From Pogonophryne albipinna (lineage: Eukaryota > Chordata > Actinopteri > Perciformes > Artedidraconidae): 64,000 nt of DNA. The stretch lies in contig CM053243.1 in assembly GCA_028583405.1 (NCBI GenBank), positions 35,987,420-36,051,419 of the forward strand, written 5' to 3'. Within the stretch, counting starts at the first letter, position 1; each line of letters opens with the position of its first letter. Position numbers and translations under genes: made by a program. A model generated the notes under the pieces. That model made no database searches. It saw only the letters and a program-made list of their open reading frames with translations, and had not been told where the DNA came from. Positions 37,239-51,808 of the stretch are shown here, one piece after another.

Positions 37239-40200
37239 ATGTTGGTCCTCGACAAATATATTTCAGTGAAAAAGCGGTAAGGATGTCGTTCTGATAATAT
37301 GTAAACACTTAAATAGCAGTATTGTTGAAGTTAATGTGGAACGTATTAATGTTAGTTGGCTAAATTAATCAGTTAATACGGCTGAACACCATTATGATTT
37401 TGTACCTATGTCTCTATATCCAAAACGTGTTAAGAGCACATTTTTCAATCATTGTTTTATACTATCACTTGACGATTGCATCTTTTTATTAATGCCTAGT
37501 TTACTTTAGCTAATTATATAATACTTATTCAATTCTTATGTTAAGGCGGAAAATGTCAAGTATGGCGCTTGAATCTCAATCCCTGACCCAGAATGCTCAT
37601 TCTAAGGTCAGTGAGTATAGGAATCTGAGTGTGTCTCGGATATCATTTTGTTTTTTTTATGATATCAATAGGCAATGGATGGATTTGTATCTTAATCATT
37701 GTCTTTTGATTTCTCTTTTTGCTGACTAGGATGAAGGCTTTGTAGCCCCAAAGGTTACAATAAATACTCCAAAGAAATCATTTGGTCAGTGTGCCGTCTC
37801 CGTGGAGAACCAGCTGACCATGGGTCCCCTCACGACACCTAAAAAGGGAATGGAAGTACGTTCTGTTGACCCCTGGACGCCCACCTCCAACCTGAAAATG
37901 CTCATCAATGCTGCTAGTCCTGAAATCAGGAACCGAGAGAAGGAGCTGTGCGTCGACAACGACGGACGGGAAGGTCTTGATCCTTCACAGGTACAATAAA
38001 TGTCCTCACATTAACACACAACTCTTCCTGATGAGTCAAGGCGTTACAAAAATCTGTTGTATTATTTTTTGTCTTCCCGTAGGAATCGGAAAACGGAGAC
38101 TGGAAAATGATCAGCAGGAAAGAGAAGAGTCTGGGTTTGCTCTGTCACAAATTTCTCGCCCGATACCCGGATCACCCAAACCCTGCCCTCAACAACGACA
38201 TCTGCCTGGACGATGTGGCTACTGAGCTCAGTATGTGTTCTCTTGCAAATATTTGATGTAGAGGATTATGTATTAATATCAAAATAAATGCTTTATGAGC
38301 GCAAAAGCTTATCATTGCTTTCAATAACTCTTTGTAGTAGATGTGGCAATTAGGTTTCAATGTAGTTAAAGGGGTCCATTTTATTTAAAGATCATAATAA
38401 TACTTTTATGGCTGTGACATAGATGCCATGATATCTGAATTCACGAGTTATTACAATGCTAACATTAATTACATTTTCCACATTGACTGTAATTGTGATG
38501 TCTGGTATATTCTGATTTACAGAAGCATTGAAGTTTGTCGCAATTGGACACAGTGTACACATAGTTGTAGTAGGTTTGAAATTGTGTTTCCCCCCCCCCC
38601 CCCCATTTAAAGTAATAATTTCTGCAGTTTCTTAAACTATTTGTGATACCTAATCAGTTTTTAAACTTGAAACACATTCTTTTCTCTCTCCCCAGGTGTA
38701 GAACGGCGGCGCATCTACGACATCATGAATGTGCTGGAGAGTCTGCACATGGTGAGCCGCTCGGCCAAGAACCGCTACACGTGGCACGGCCGGACCAAAC
38801 TGGCCCAGACTCTGGCCGTTCTGAAGCAGGTGGGCGAGGAGCAAAGGTACGGCCAGCAGATGCTGCACATCCGGCAGCGTCTCCGGGACAAGGAGTTTGA
38901 CTTTGACGGGGAGGAGAAAGAGAACGAGGAGGTGGTGCAGCTTGAGAGCGGGGAGCAGGGACAGAAGGAGCTCTTCTTTGTGGAGCTTCCAGGAGTAGAG
39001 TTCAAAGCAGGTGAGAAGCAATCCTTGAAAAACCCTTCAATTGAACAAAAAAGCTGGAGTTCTGTAAAATATTCGACTTTTCTTGGGTATGTGACACAGT
39101 AATCTGATTTAAATCCCCTTTTTGTATGTCCTGTCCAGCCTCTGTGAACAGTAGGAAGGATAAATCTCTGAGGGTGATGAGCCAGAAGTTTGTCATGCTC
39201 TTCCTGGTGTCTAATCCTCGTGTGGTCAGTTTGGACGTGGCCGCCAAGATCCTGATCGGAGAGGACCAGTGCGTGGATCAAGACAAGAACAAGTTCAAGA
39301 GTGAGTATAACACCTGTATTTCAGTTATAGGCAGGGTTGGTAAAACTGATATTTCAGCAAGTTTGCCAACTCACCGTCTTCCTAATGTGTAATAGAGACC
39401 TTCTTGCATCGTAAATCGATAGAAATCTTTTAGAGTTGTAAACTTTTTTTTCTTTCTTTATCGTTTGTTTTTTATTAATTCTACCGTGTTGTGTAATGTT
39501 TTTATACTGTTCATGCTCACTGCTTGTAGCACTTCGGGATTTGCAGTCAACTATGAAGTGCTTTAGAAATGAAACATCTACTCCGTGCTGTTCATATTTC
39601 CCAATCTTAGAATGTATGTGCAATTGTGAAACTTTGAATGCAGTGAGAAGGAATAGACATTGGACCGCTTTAGATGCGGTTTCTTTGTATTTCTGCAACA
39701 GTATGTTCTGTGTCTCTGTATGTGTAGTATATAAATCGTTCTGTTTGTTTCATGTGTTTGCAGCCAAAGTACGTCGGCTGTACGACATAGCTAATGTGCT
39801 GCGGAGCCTGAAGCTCATTGAGAAAGTCCATGTGACCGAAGAGAGGGGGAGGAAGCCCGCCTTTGAATGGGTCGGCCCCGACGAATTCCCACAAGTTGAA
39901 GGTATCATCTGACCTCTTTTCCCTTTTTATTCTTTATATTTTGGTCCTTAATTAAAAGGAAATAAGGCTTAGACTCCTGTGAAATATATTTTGTTGAATA
40001 ATGATTGCCAGTGCAGCTGATGGTAAGTTAAATTAGTATCTCAGATCTTCACGGACTAAACAGTAAACTCTTGTTTCAGATTTGGAGAGCTCCGCATCCG
40101 AATGCACAACCAAGAAAAAAAGTGTACTGGAGCCCCGTGCTCTAGAAAACTGTGCCAAAAACCTGTTCTCATCTCCCGGAGCCAAGCGCGGCTTCACCCG

Positions 40201-43200
40201 ACACCCCTCACTCATAAAGCTGGCCAAGAGCATTCAGGACGACCGCAGAAAGATCAACTCCGCCCCCAACAGTCCTTTCAAAGGCGCCTTCAGTGAGTGC
40301 AGAAAATGTTCCTTCAGACCAGGCTACTATTGTTACATATCTTTGTGAGTGGTGTGATGACGGTCTTTTCCTCTTCTGTCCTCAGGTGATTCATCAAACA
40401 CTGAACTCCCAAACAAAATGGCCCAACTTGCTGCTATTTGTCAGATTGAGCTCAACCAGGAGTCATCGTAAGTTTGGTTCCATTTAGACTAAACTGTTTA
40501 AGAGGTAGTTGAAATTCCTCTATCAGAGTGTTGTTGTTAAAGTTTATAAAAGACCACTGTGAAGACGCATAAAAGAAAAAGTTGTAACCCATTCAGACAA
40601 ACTTTGATTCCAACATGTGATTGAATGCATCATGGACACCGCCTGGCTTTATTGTTGAGGCATCTCTATTTACATGACTTCCTGCCGCCTATGATTCATT
40701 TGAACAACTATTAGGTCATTATCAATGAATGTATAAAGCAGTGGCTAATTTAAAAGTTACCCTACAGCCTTTCATTTGTATCATTTTAAATGAGTTAAGT
40801 GTTAAATGAGAGTCCTGCTTGTGTTCCAGGACTGGAGCTGATGATCCAAAGCCTTTTGCTGCAGAGGCAGACCCTGCTGCTGTGAGGCTAGACCCCTTCT
40901 CTGTTTCAATGGAGCCGCCTCAGGCACCGTTTCAAACTCCAACCCAGGAGACTACATTCAACACTACCGTCCACCTCACCCCCCACACGCCTCTGACAGC
41001 CCTGCCCACAGGCTCCCTCGCCTACATCCAAGCACAGTGTTCCCCCCTCATCCCCGTCCTGTTGCCCCAGCAGCGGGGGGGCATGCCATACGCTGTGTAC
41101 CTGCACTCTTCGTCCCCGAGGCCCAACCCTCTGGTCCGGCCGCAGCCCACCAGCCTGGCCGTGCGCTCCATGACCTTTGAGGATAAAACAGGGCAGAGTC
41201 CGACGGGCCAGGGCACCGCTAAGAGTCTGCCAGCCTTCAGGGCGTCAGAGGTCAGCCCCTTAGTGCTCAAACGGCTGCGCTCAGATTCAGCCTCAGACGG
41301 CAGCCCATCCAAAGCCAAGAGGACAGACCCCAACTTTAAGGTAAATACCAATACAATCTATCGAAACGGTGCATTTGTACAACACTCTGATGTTGAGGAA
41401 AATGGCAAGACTTCAGCAAAATATAAAAACTGGAGGGGCTAGCACTGCTCAATTTAAAATGATCTAATTGCAATATTTTGGCTGAGATTTCTTATTGCGA
41501 TATGATTCCTGACATTGTAGAAAATTCTCATTATTGCAAGAATATTCAAATTCTCCTTAGTTTATATTCAAGTAATTAAAGGTGGGGTATGTACGTTTGA
41601 GAAACCGGCTCGAGATACACTTTTTGTTATATTCCATGGAATGCTCTTAACATCCCGATAGCAATGAATATCTGAAGTGCTTTGACAACAAATCCATAAA
41701 AAAATGTCATCTGTGGAAGCCGTAGTACTGTAAAAAGCACGACCAATCATTTGAGCCGGCCCGGCTAAAATAACTGGATGGCCTACCTGCCTGTCAGCCT
41801 TCCATCTGTGCACACACTTATCTCGTGCCCTCATTGGTCATGTGCGCGTTCGTGTGTGTTGGAGGAGGGGCTCTGTAAGGAAGTGGCAGATTTTTTCCGG
41901 CTGCGTGTTTTCAAATTCTAGCGCACTCGAGCCGGTTTCTCCAAAATTACCCATCACAACCAAATAAAGATGTTTTTCTGATGATTGTAGAATACAATTA
42001 TTAGGCTGCTATATTAGGACACAATACTTAACACATTTTTTACACATTCTGCTCCATGCGATTTTGGATATTAGAGAAAGTCCATATTGCGATATTGATC
42101 GAATTGTGATTATTTTGGCAGCCCTAATTCAGATTATTCCCCCGCCTCTCTGTTTCCCTCCTTTAGGACACGTCTCCAAAGCTGTGTGAGATCCTGCAGG
42201 CCCGGCTAAAGGCCCGGCGCAGCACTCAACCTTTAAACCGGCCCTCGCCTCGCGCCCTCCACCTTGACCCGGAGTTTGTAAACACCCCCGGTGTTGCTGT
42301 AGCCAATCAGACACTAGAACAAAGTTTGGAGACCTTCCTGGACAAAGAGGACAGGACAGCATACTCAGACAGCGAGGCGGGCTTAACACCAGTCAGGGTC
42401 GTACCGTTAACGCCGGGACAGCTCCACACAGAGGTAAAATACACAGAGAGACTGAGATGTGTTGCTTTTGTCCATTCAACTGCACAAAGTTTGACTTTTT
42501 TTTTCTGCTTGTCAAGACTTTAATACCGGCCGGATACCTGATCCCAATCTCCCAGCAGTCCCTCATCAGCTACAGGGAAGCCCAAGATGCAGGGAGAGAA
42601 AGCAACAAGGCCTTAACTCCCGCTTACATCTACCAAACACCCACTGCAGGTAAACACGTCATGAAAGGTGGATTTTAGACTACTCTTGATATGAGTTCAA
42701 CCAATCGTCCAAATGCGTAAGAAATAAAAGATCTTACAGAATTTAATCAGCGTCAACCGGAGATTGTTAAATCACAATTAATTCATCCAAATAGTGAATG
42801 TTCTAGATTTACACTTATCTTCCTAGCATAGACCATGCTTCTTCCCTACTTTTAGAGCTTTCTTTTGTTGTGAAATGCATCTAAGATTCTTTATTGTATT
42901 GCTCAAATTGAACCTGCTAATAACTGTAGATTAAATGAAGGGTCTATATACATTTGTCACACTTGTTTTTGTCCACAGGCTCCAGACAGGCCCTAGCCCA
43001 GGAGACGACCCCCACCAGTCTCCGTCTTCACAAACCAGCCGCCGCCTCGCCCCTCACCACCCAGCAGGCGCACCGCCTCCACAGCCCCAGCCCCGCCATC
43101 CTCAACTTCACCCTGCAGAACCTGGGCCTGATCTCAGGGTCCAGCCCGGGAAGCCTCTTTGCGGCCCCCCAGACCCCGGAGGTTGTCAGCAGCATGGCCA

Positions 43201-44048
43201 GCCCTCTGGCCCTGCAGCAGAGAGGCATGGTGTTCATCAAACCTGTGTCCCCTGTGCCGGTGCAGCAGTCTCTGTCAGGGCAGCCCATGACCCTGTTCAG
43301 CCTACAACAGGTAACAACTCATGCTTGTGTTTGGATAACATCTGGTGTATAACAATATTCCATCACATATTTCTTTTAAACATAACAAATGTGGCCTTAT
43401 ATCGAAAAGCATTCAGAATATGTCATTCGAATGGGGTTTTGACATTTGACATTTTGACACTAGGGACAATCTCTAAAAATCTGTCTCTCCCAACTGAACA
43501 AACTTTACGAAAGGGAATCAACTTTGTATTATCTTCTCAAGGTGAAGATTGGAAGTTCTGAACATGTTACTTTACAGATCACACATTTTGAAGTACTTGG
43601 CAAATAGCTGTTGGGAGATAAATATTTTGCCGTTTGCCCTTGAAACAACATAAAATCCCATCTGCTGGTGTTGTTTAAGGTTCAGTTTGCACATACCACA
43701 ACAACAAAGGCGTGGGAGCCAGTGTAGCAATGGGGATAGTTTTGGTCTTCAGACTTCATTGCAGACGTTTATTTAGGAGAAGTTAGTTCCTATGAAAACT
43801 GATTGCTTTGGAGCAGGGACATTTTCTCTTGAACTCACCCTTTAAGATGAAACCCTCACCCATCACTATCTGTCCCGCAGCCCCTGATGACCACCCCCAA
43901 AGGGACGGCTCTCCCCCAGCACAGCTTCTTCCACACGCCGGTCCACCTCTCCCCTCTGGCTGCCATGGTAACCCCAGGTGGACAACTGGCCCCCAACACA
44001 GTTTACATCCCTCAGAGGAAGCTGGACGTCGCCACTGAGGAGTCCTGA
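37239..44048 (+). CDS. e2f8: Atypical E2F transcription factor 8
   Basis: Coding exons: 37239-37276, 37546-37606, 37730-37990, 38083-38230, 38696-39010, 39139-39300, 39764-39901, 40080-40292, 40386-40467, 40830-41340, 42167-42433, 42517-42649, 42979-43310, 43881-44048. All junctions are GT-AG and phases agree, giving 942 aa. E2F8 represses E2F target genes at S phase, working as a dimer without DP partners. The hallmark is two winged-helix domains. The first spans about residues 131-202 ([40 protein letters not shown]). The second spans about 282-367 ([45 protein letters not shown]). A conserved NCAKNLF ... [13 protein letters not shown] ... [11 protein letters not shown] block follows, then a long proline-rich tail. 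The block and the synteny favour E2F8 over E2F7. The first exon ([13 protein letters not shown]) is less certain; translation could start at Met codons in exon 2. The intron after exon 10 carries MITEs. Confidence 0.93.
38590..38604. repeat. Run of 15 C in an e2f8 intron
   Basis: A homopolymer of 15 C about 90 bp upstream of the exon-5 acceptor at 38,695. Length is likely to vary between individuals and to be prone to sequencing error. Confidence 0.8.
41440..42126. mobile_element. MITE in an e2f8 intron (outer of a nested pair)
   Basis: The left end reads TAGCACTGCTCAATTTAAAA and the right end is the inverse of TAGGGCTGCCAAAATAATCA. Inside both ends are TATTGCGATAT-type motifs in inverted arrangement. 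These ends resemble the TAGGGCTGC hAT family seen elsewhere in the window. I could not find a convincing 8-bp duplication, so the boundaries are approximate. The element ends about 40 bp before the acceptor of the next e2f8 exon. Confidence 0.55.
41578..41957. mobile_element. Inner MITE with GAGAAACCGGCTCGAG inverted repeats
   Basis: GAGAAACCGGCTCGAG (41,600-41,615) and its exact complement near 41,927-41,942 form a perfect 16-bp inverted pair. They lie about 20 bp inside less perfect ends (GGTGGGGTATGTACGTTT and the inverse of GTGATGGGTAATTTTG). No coding capacity. It sits inside the 41,440-42,126 element. Confidence 0.65.
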
Positions 44049-45402
44049 GAGCCCAGACAGAAACCCTCTGATGAGTGTGTACTTTGAGTGTGTGTATGGG
44101 TGGTGTTTGTGTTGGGTGACCTTTTATCTTCTGTCTGGTTAGCATTTCACAGTATTCATTACCTCCGAACATTTCACAGCAGCCTTACTGTCTTCATTTT
44201 GAAACAAAGTTCACCAGAAACTCATGAACATTATTGTTATTCTGGTAAAAACAGTTTTGCCCCAACTTTATTCTGCATAACTTGATAGAGATTGAATTTT
44301 CTTGTTTTGTTTGTTTTAGTTATTTCTCCTAAAGTTGGTGATGTGAACACCAATTCCTTTTCATCAAATTACCAAGAGTAGTAAACAAAAAATCAATGCT
44401 ATAAAGGGCAACACACTTAAGTCAGATGGACGTTTGACTGAAAGACAAGTATGATTGGGAACCATTGTTTTATGATCATTTTGTCTCTAAGTGAAACCTT
44501 ATGCAAAGACGTTTGCACATATGTACATGTTACCCCTGGTAAGAATATGAGAATATTTGTGATTGTAAGACTAATCAGACTTTTTCAAAAGTTTAATTTA
44601 TAAGGAAATTACCTTCTGTATCTGTTGTCTTGTTAAATGTAAAATGTTAATTGAATTTTAATACATTTTTCTATGAACATCATGTGAAGTTTGTCTCCGT
44701 TTTCGTCTCTACGGTGATACAATATTATGGGATTGGAATCAGTGCTACAAACCAAAATCATCATTGAAGATGAAACTGTTTAGTATTTTTACTACGATTG
44801 TTTGATCTATACAATTTAAAATACTGATCCCTAATTCCCAGTGCTCTAGGTTACATTGCATGATTTTTGACTAAACAGGTTGACTCCGTTTACAATCATA
44901 TCAAATTCAAATAAGCAGCAAATTGTCATATTAAAAACTGTTTTTTGTAAAAAGTCTTGAATTTAAACTCTTGAGTGTAAGTGGGAGTTGTAAGTATTAT
45001 TTAAATCTTTAAAGGTAGATGCGTCAGAAAGTCCCTACATCTCACTTTCAACCATAAATACGACTAAAGCTGTTTATTTCCTCACCCGATTACACATTTT
45101 CCATTGTGTTGTACCTTTTATTTGAATAGCTGAACAAATGGATGTGGGAGGTGATTCAGAGGTCACGAAACCGGATGTTTTACTCGCATGGCTAAAATAG
45201 TTCTTTACAATTTAGGCGTGTAAATCACAAGTCTCTTCACGATACAATATGTGAATTCTTTGTGAAACTAGAAAAGTCTGCCAAGATGCAAATTTGATTC
45301 AATTTAATTCAGCGGGCTGGTATTAATTTGAGACAAGATGTTACATTTAATCAAAAATAACTCAAATGTGATTTGACTTTTGATGAAAATAAAAAATTAT
45401 AT
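44049..45402 (+). other. e2f8 3' untranslated region and spacer
   Basis: The stop codon at 44,046-44,048 is followed by AT-rich sequence. No canonical AATAAA stands out; AATACA near 44,661 is a possible weak cleavage signal, so the e2f8 transcript may end around 44,680. Nothing further is recognised up to the MITE at 45,411. Confidence 0.45.
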
Positions 45403-45410
45403 ATATTTAT

Positions 45411-46446
45411 TAGTGCTGTCAAAATTATCGCGTTAACGGCGGTAATTAATTTTTTGAATTAATTGCGTTAAAATATTTAACGCATTTAACGCATGTGCAG
45501 AATGGCCCGCCCCATACGTGCCACCAGTGGCAGCGCCAGGGTATGGCTGGGGTAGGCTACACCCATACCGAGAAATGGCTTAGCCCCACCATGAAAAATG
45601 ATGTTAAAGTAAGCTAAATAAAGTCCGCCAACTCGCGCGGAGTAAATTGCACAGACAGCAGTTAGTAAGATTGATTTCAGGAGCCACTTGTCTGGAAATA
45701 CCGAAGACCAGAAACGGTTTTGAAAACTTTTGTCACGTAGTGATCGTCTTCTCAATAGAACATCTTTGATAATGTCGGTGTTGTTGCAGGAAGTCCCGAC
45801 GGAGAATACTTTTGCTGTAGTACAGGGGTGCACATAACTGGTACGCAGGTTATGTGCGTAATCTGAAACTTGTGTCACAAAGCGCATTTGCGTACCGGCG
45901 TACTTGTGAAGCTTTTCCAGAAGGCGGTTAGATCACCGGACGACAGAGTCGGTCTCCGTGTGCACAGACAGGGCTGCTGTTAACGTCGGTCTGTACAACG
46001 GGATTGTGCCAAAACTACGCCAACCGGCTGCGGAGGGAGACTCTCTCCCCCCTTCACTGGAGAACTGCGCTAAAACAGCTGATCACAACGTTCGCACTCT
46101 GTGGTCACAAGTACTCCACTAACCCCCCCCCCCCCCGTCGACTTTCCTGAAGTACTCCCCCGTTGATAGAAATCAACACGTAATGAATTAAGACCCCACG
46201 GTTTGATGATTGATAGGTGTGTGTGCTGTCTTTCATTTTGACACGCAGAAAAATGTTATAATAAACATAGATACTGTATGTTAAATGGATATATCCGCCT
46301 TCTTTCATTTATCGTTCCATTCCCACAACAATATACATAAATAAATGGCATATTTTGGACATAGTTCGAATGGTGATTAATCATGATTAATTAATTTTTA
46401 AGCTGTGATTAATCTGATTAAAATTTTTAATCGTTTGACAGCCCTA
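45411..46446 (+). mobile_element. 1.0-kb hAT-type element, copy 2 of 2
   Basis: This copy has the same ends and almost the same interior as 19,313-20,326. ATATTTAT flanks both sides (45,403-45,410 and 46,447-46,454), a perfect 8-bp duplication. It is slightly longer than copy 1: it has AATTGCGTTAAAATATTTAA near the left end, an extra CTCTCTCCCCCCTTCACTGG block near 46,042, and only 14 C at 46,123-46,136. It lies between e2f8 and csrp3, about 0.55 kb upstream of the csrp3 TATA box. Confidence 0.9.
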
Positions 46447-46779
46447 ATATTTATGTATAGAAATGTCCTAGAGTTGCTATGGTATGTTTTTTTTTTTAGG
46501 AGTATGAGTCATTGGTCATTGAATCAATACAGATCGATGGATTGTTAAACCCCTAGTAAAACATCATTTGATATGACAACTTTGAAAATGGACACCATCC
46601 AGGTGAACCATTTTGATTTAGGTGTCAACACTGGCTCTCTTCTGGAGAAACCTTAACATTTAACCCACAACAAACTACAGTTTCCATTTAACCAAGAAGC
46701 TATTTTGCCTTCTGGTGTGTAATGAGCAGCACATGGTCACTCATGTATCTAAAGAGATGTAATCACAGTCAGACATCAT

Positions 46780-47059
46780 CCCATAACCATGTGGATAACT
46801 CCCTGCTCCCAGCTGTCTTTAGAGTTCTGTTTAGAGTTTCCGGTGTCTGCCTGTGAGTCCAGAACAAATGTTAGCCTGGCTGATGTTCAGACCTCTTTCA
46901 GTGATGAAGGGTCAGAGCGCTCTGCTCTGTCACAAGTTATTTTAGGAGGATATTGTCATTTTAGCGTCACCAGTGGACTGTGGTGATGGCGAGACAGGCA
47001 GTATATAAACCGCCTGGGATGCATTCACTGCCACTGAAGCACACAGGCCGTGATTCAAG
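46780..47059 (+). promoter_or_regulatory. csrp3 promoter and non-coding first exon
   Basis: A canonical TATATAAA box lies at 47,002-47,009, which predicts a start near 47,035. A short leader exon then runs to 47,059 and ends at GGTAAGG (donor at 47,060). Upstream are two E-boxes, CATGTG near 46,788 and CAGCTG (46,810-46,815), and an AT-rich TTATTTTAG at about 46,938 that resembles but does not exactly match a MEF2 site. TATA plus E-boxes suits a striated-muscle gene controlled by MyoD/MEF2-type factors. The factor assignment is inference. Confidence 0.6.
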
Positions 47060-48052
47060 GTAAGGACCCATTTATTTTTGTAGTAAAATGTCCTGTTCGT
47101 TGTTCAGTTAGGGTACAATTTGGGGCTAATTAATGTTTATTTTCATAGATGTAATTACATTTATTTTATCGTACATTGTCTATTTTTGCATGAATTGAAA
47201 CAATGGGCAAGTGTGATATTGCAGATTTGTCTGGAGTAGAATCATTTCCAGTAGTATTTGATGGAGTGTCTTTTGTCTATCTGAGGTCCCATTAAAGCCT
47301 CTGCTCCCAGAATATCACATTCCAGTCCTGTGAGGTGATGGGCAGCCTCTGATATGAGCAGGAACTGGAGTGTCGGCTGACAATAGAGTCAAATTGAGAT
47401 GAGAAGCTTTAAAACTGATGGGGAAATACAAGTCGCGCTTTGTAAGAGACTTTTAAATCATCAGACTGGAAATTAAGAAAGACACAGGAGGTCAAGACAT
47501 CACAATGAGGTGTAGTTAGGTTTTTAGAATGTATGGTATGGTAAGATATGCTATTTTTGATTTCAATTTGAACTCTGAAAGCATTATTTTGGCTAAAATA
47601 ATTTTCAACCCACAATCCTGGTGGTGCAGATCTCTTTTATTTTGGAGATGGAACAATTACTTTATAAAAATGTACTTAGTTAAAACATTATGATAAATCT
47701 TCAAAAATGTTTATAAGCAAGTATGTCTAACACTCTCAATTCAGCTTCTGAAATGTAAAAGAAAATCTGTTTTTCTGCTGTTTCATATAATCATAAACTG
47801 AATGTCGTTGAGTTTTTTTGTTGGTTGGTCAGACATAAGGGATTTGAAGACACTAAGATATATTATGATGAAATATTATGGGCACACTTCACTTGATTAA
47901 ATTATTTACACAAAAAACAAGAGTAATCTTTAATGACCATTATTGGTTGGTCAGGCCCGATTAGACTATTTCACATTTTAGAGAGTCAGTAATCTTCAAT
48001 GAAATTAGTAATTATTTGCAGCTCTAAGCTTGTTTTATTTTGTTTTTCTAAG

Positions 48053-51127
<3,075 letters not shown>

Positions 51128-51320
51128 CAGCAGTGAACCATTCTGGTTTAAAGTTCACATCACTGTCACACGGCAGATGTTTCAATGGAGCCATACACTG
51201 GATGATATTTGTAATACATGATTGAAGCACCTGGGCGGGTCAAATAACAGCTGAGTCGAGGCATATTTAAGGTCACTATTAGAGATTAACTAATAATACT
51301 TATGTTCATTGTGAGTACAC

Positions 51321-51326
51321 AATAAA
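51321..51326 (+). terminator. csrp3 polyadenylation signal
   Basis: An AATAAA hexamer lies 194 bp after the csrp3 stop codon and is followed within 15 bp by TGTTTTTGTT, a GT-rich downstream element. Cleavage is predicted near 51,340-51,350. Confidence 0.7.
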
Positions 51327-51808
51327 ATGTTTTTGTTACCCTAAAATGTATCCTGAATTGATTTATTCTTTATTAAAGTGAAGAAAGAATTTAAATACAG
51401 TCTGTGGTCCATGTGTACCTCACACGCAGAAAAGAATAGGAACCACTCATTAAAATAATTAGATAATCCTTTTGTTTGTAAAATAACTTATTATAGTTTT
51501 GATGATTACAACTTGCCCAACCCTGCCTATTAGTCAATTAAATGATTTCCTTACCGCTGAGAAGAAAATTAGCAGTGTCTCATTTTGTTAAAGTTAATTA
51601 TTTATCAAACTGTTTTTGCATTCATAAATAATTCTTTGCCATAATTAATTACATTTATCAGGGCAACAAGTGATTAACCAATGGAACGTGTTAGCTTCCC
51701 AAACAATTATGTGTGAGCAGCCGTGCAGAGCGTAACGGGATTTGATGTTTTTGTCAAGCTAAAATTAGAGCCGTTATCTGGCACTATCAAATTAGCAGTG
51801 ATAAGAAC

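Noticed and set aside
38650..39281. Minus-strand frames of 123 and 168 codons
   Set aside because: They are antisense to e2f8 exons 5 and 6, whose splice sites and winged-helix motifs fix the true strand.
19547..45887. Matching minus-strand frames starting MRFVTQVSDYAHNLRTS in both hAT-type twins
   Set aside because: The shared frame follows from the near-identity of the two elements; it contains no transposase or other known motif.
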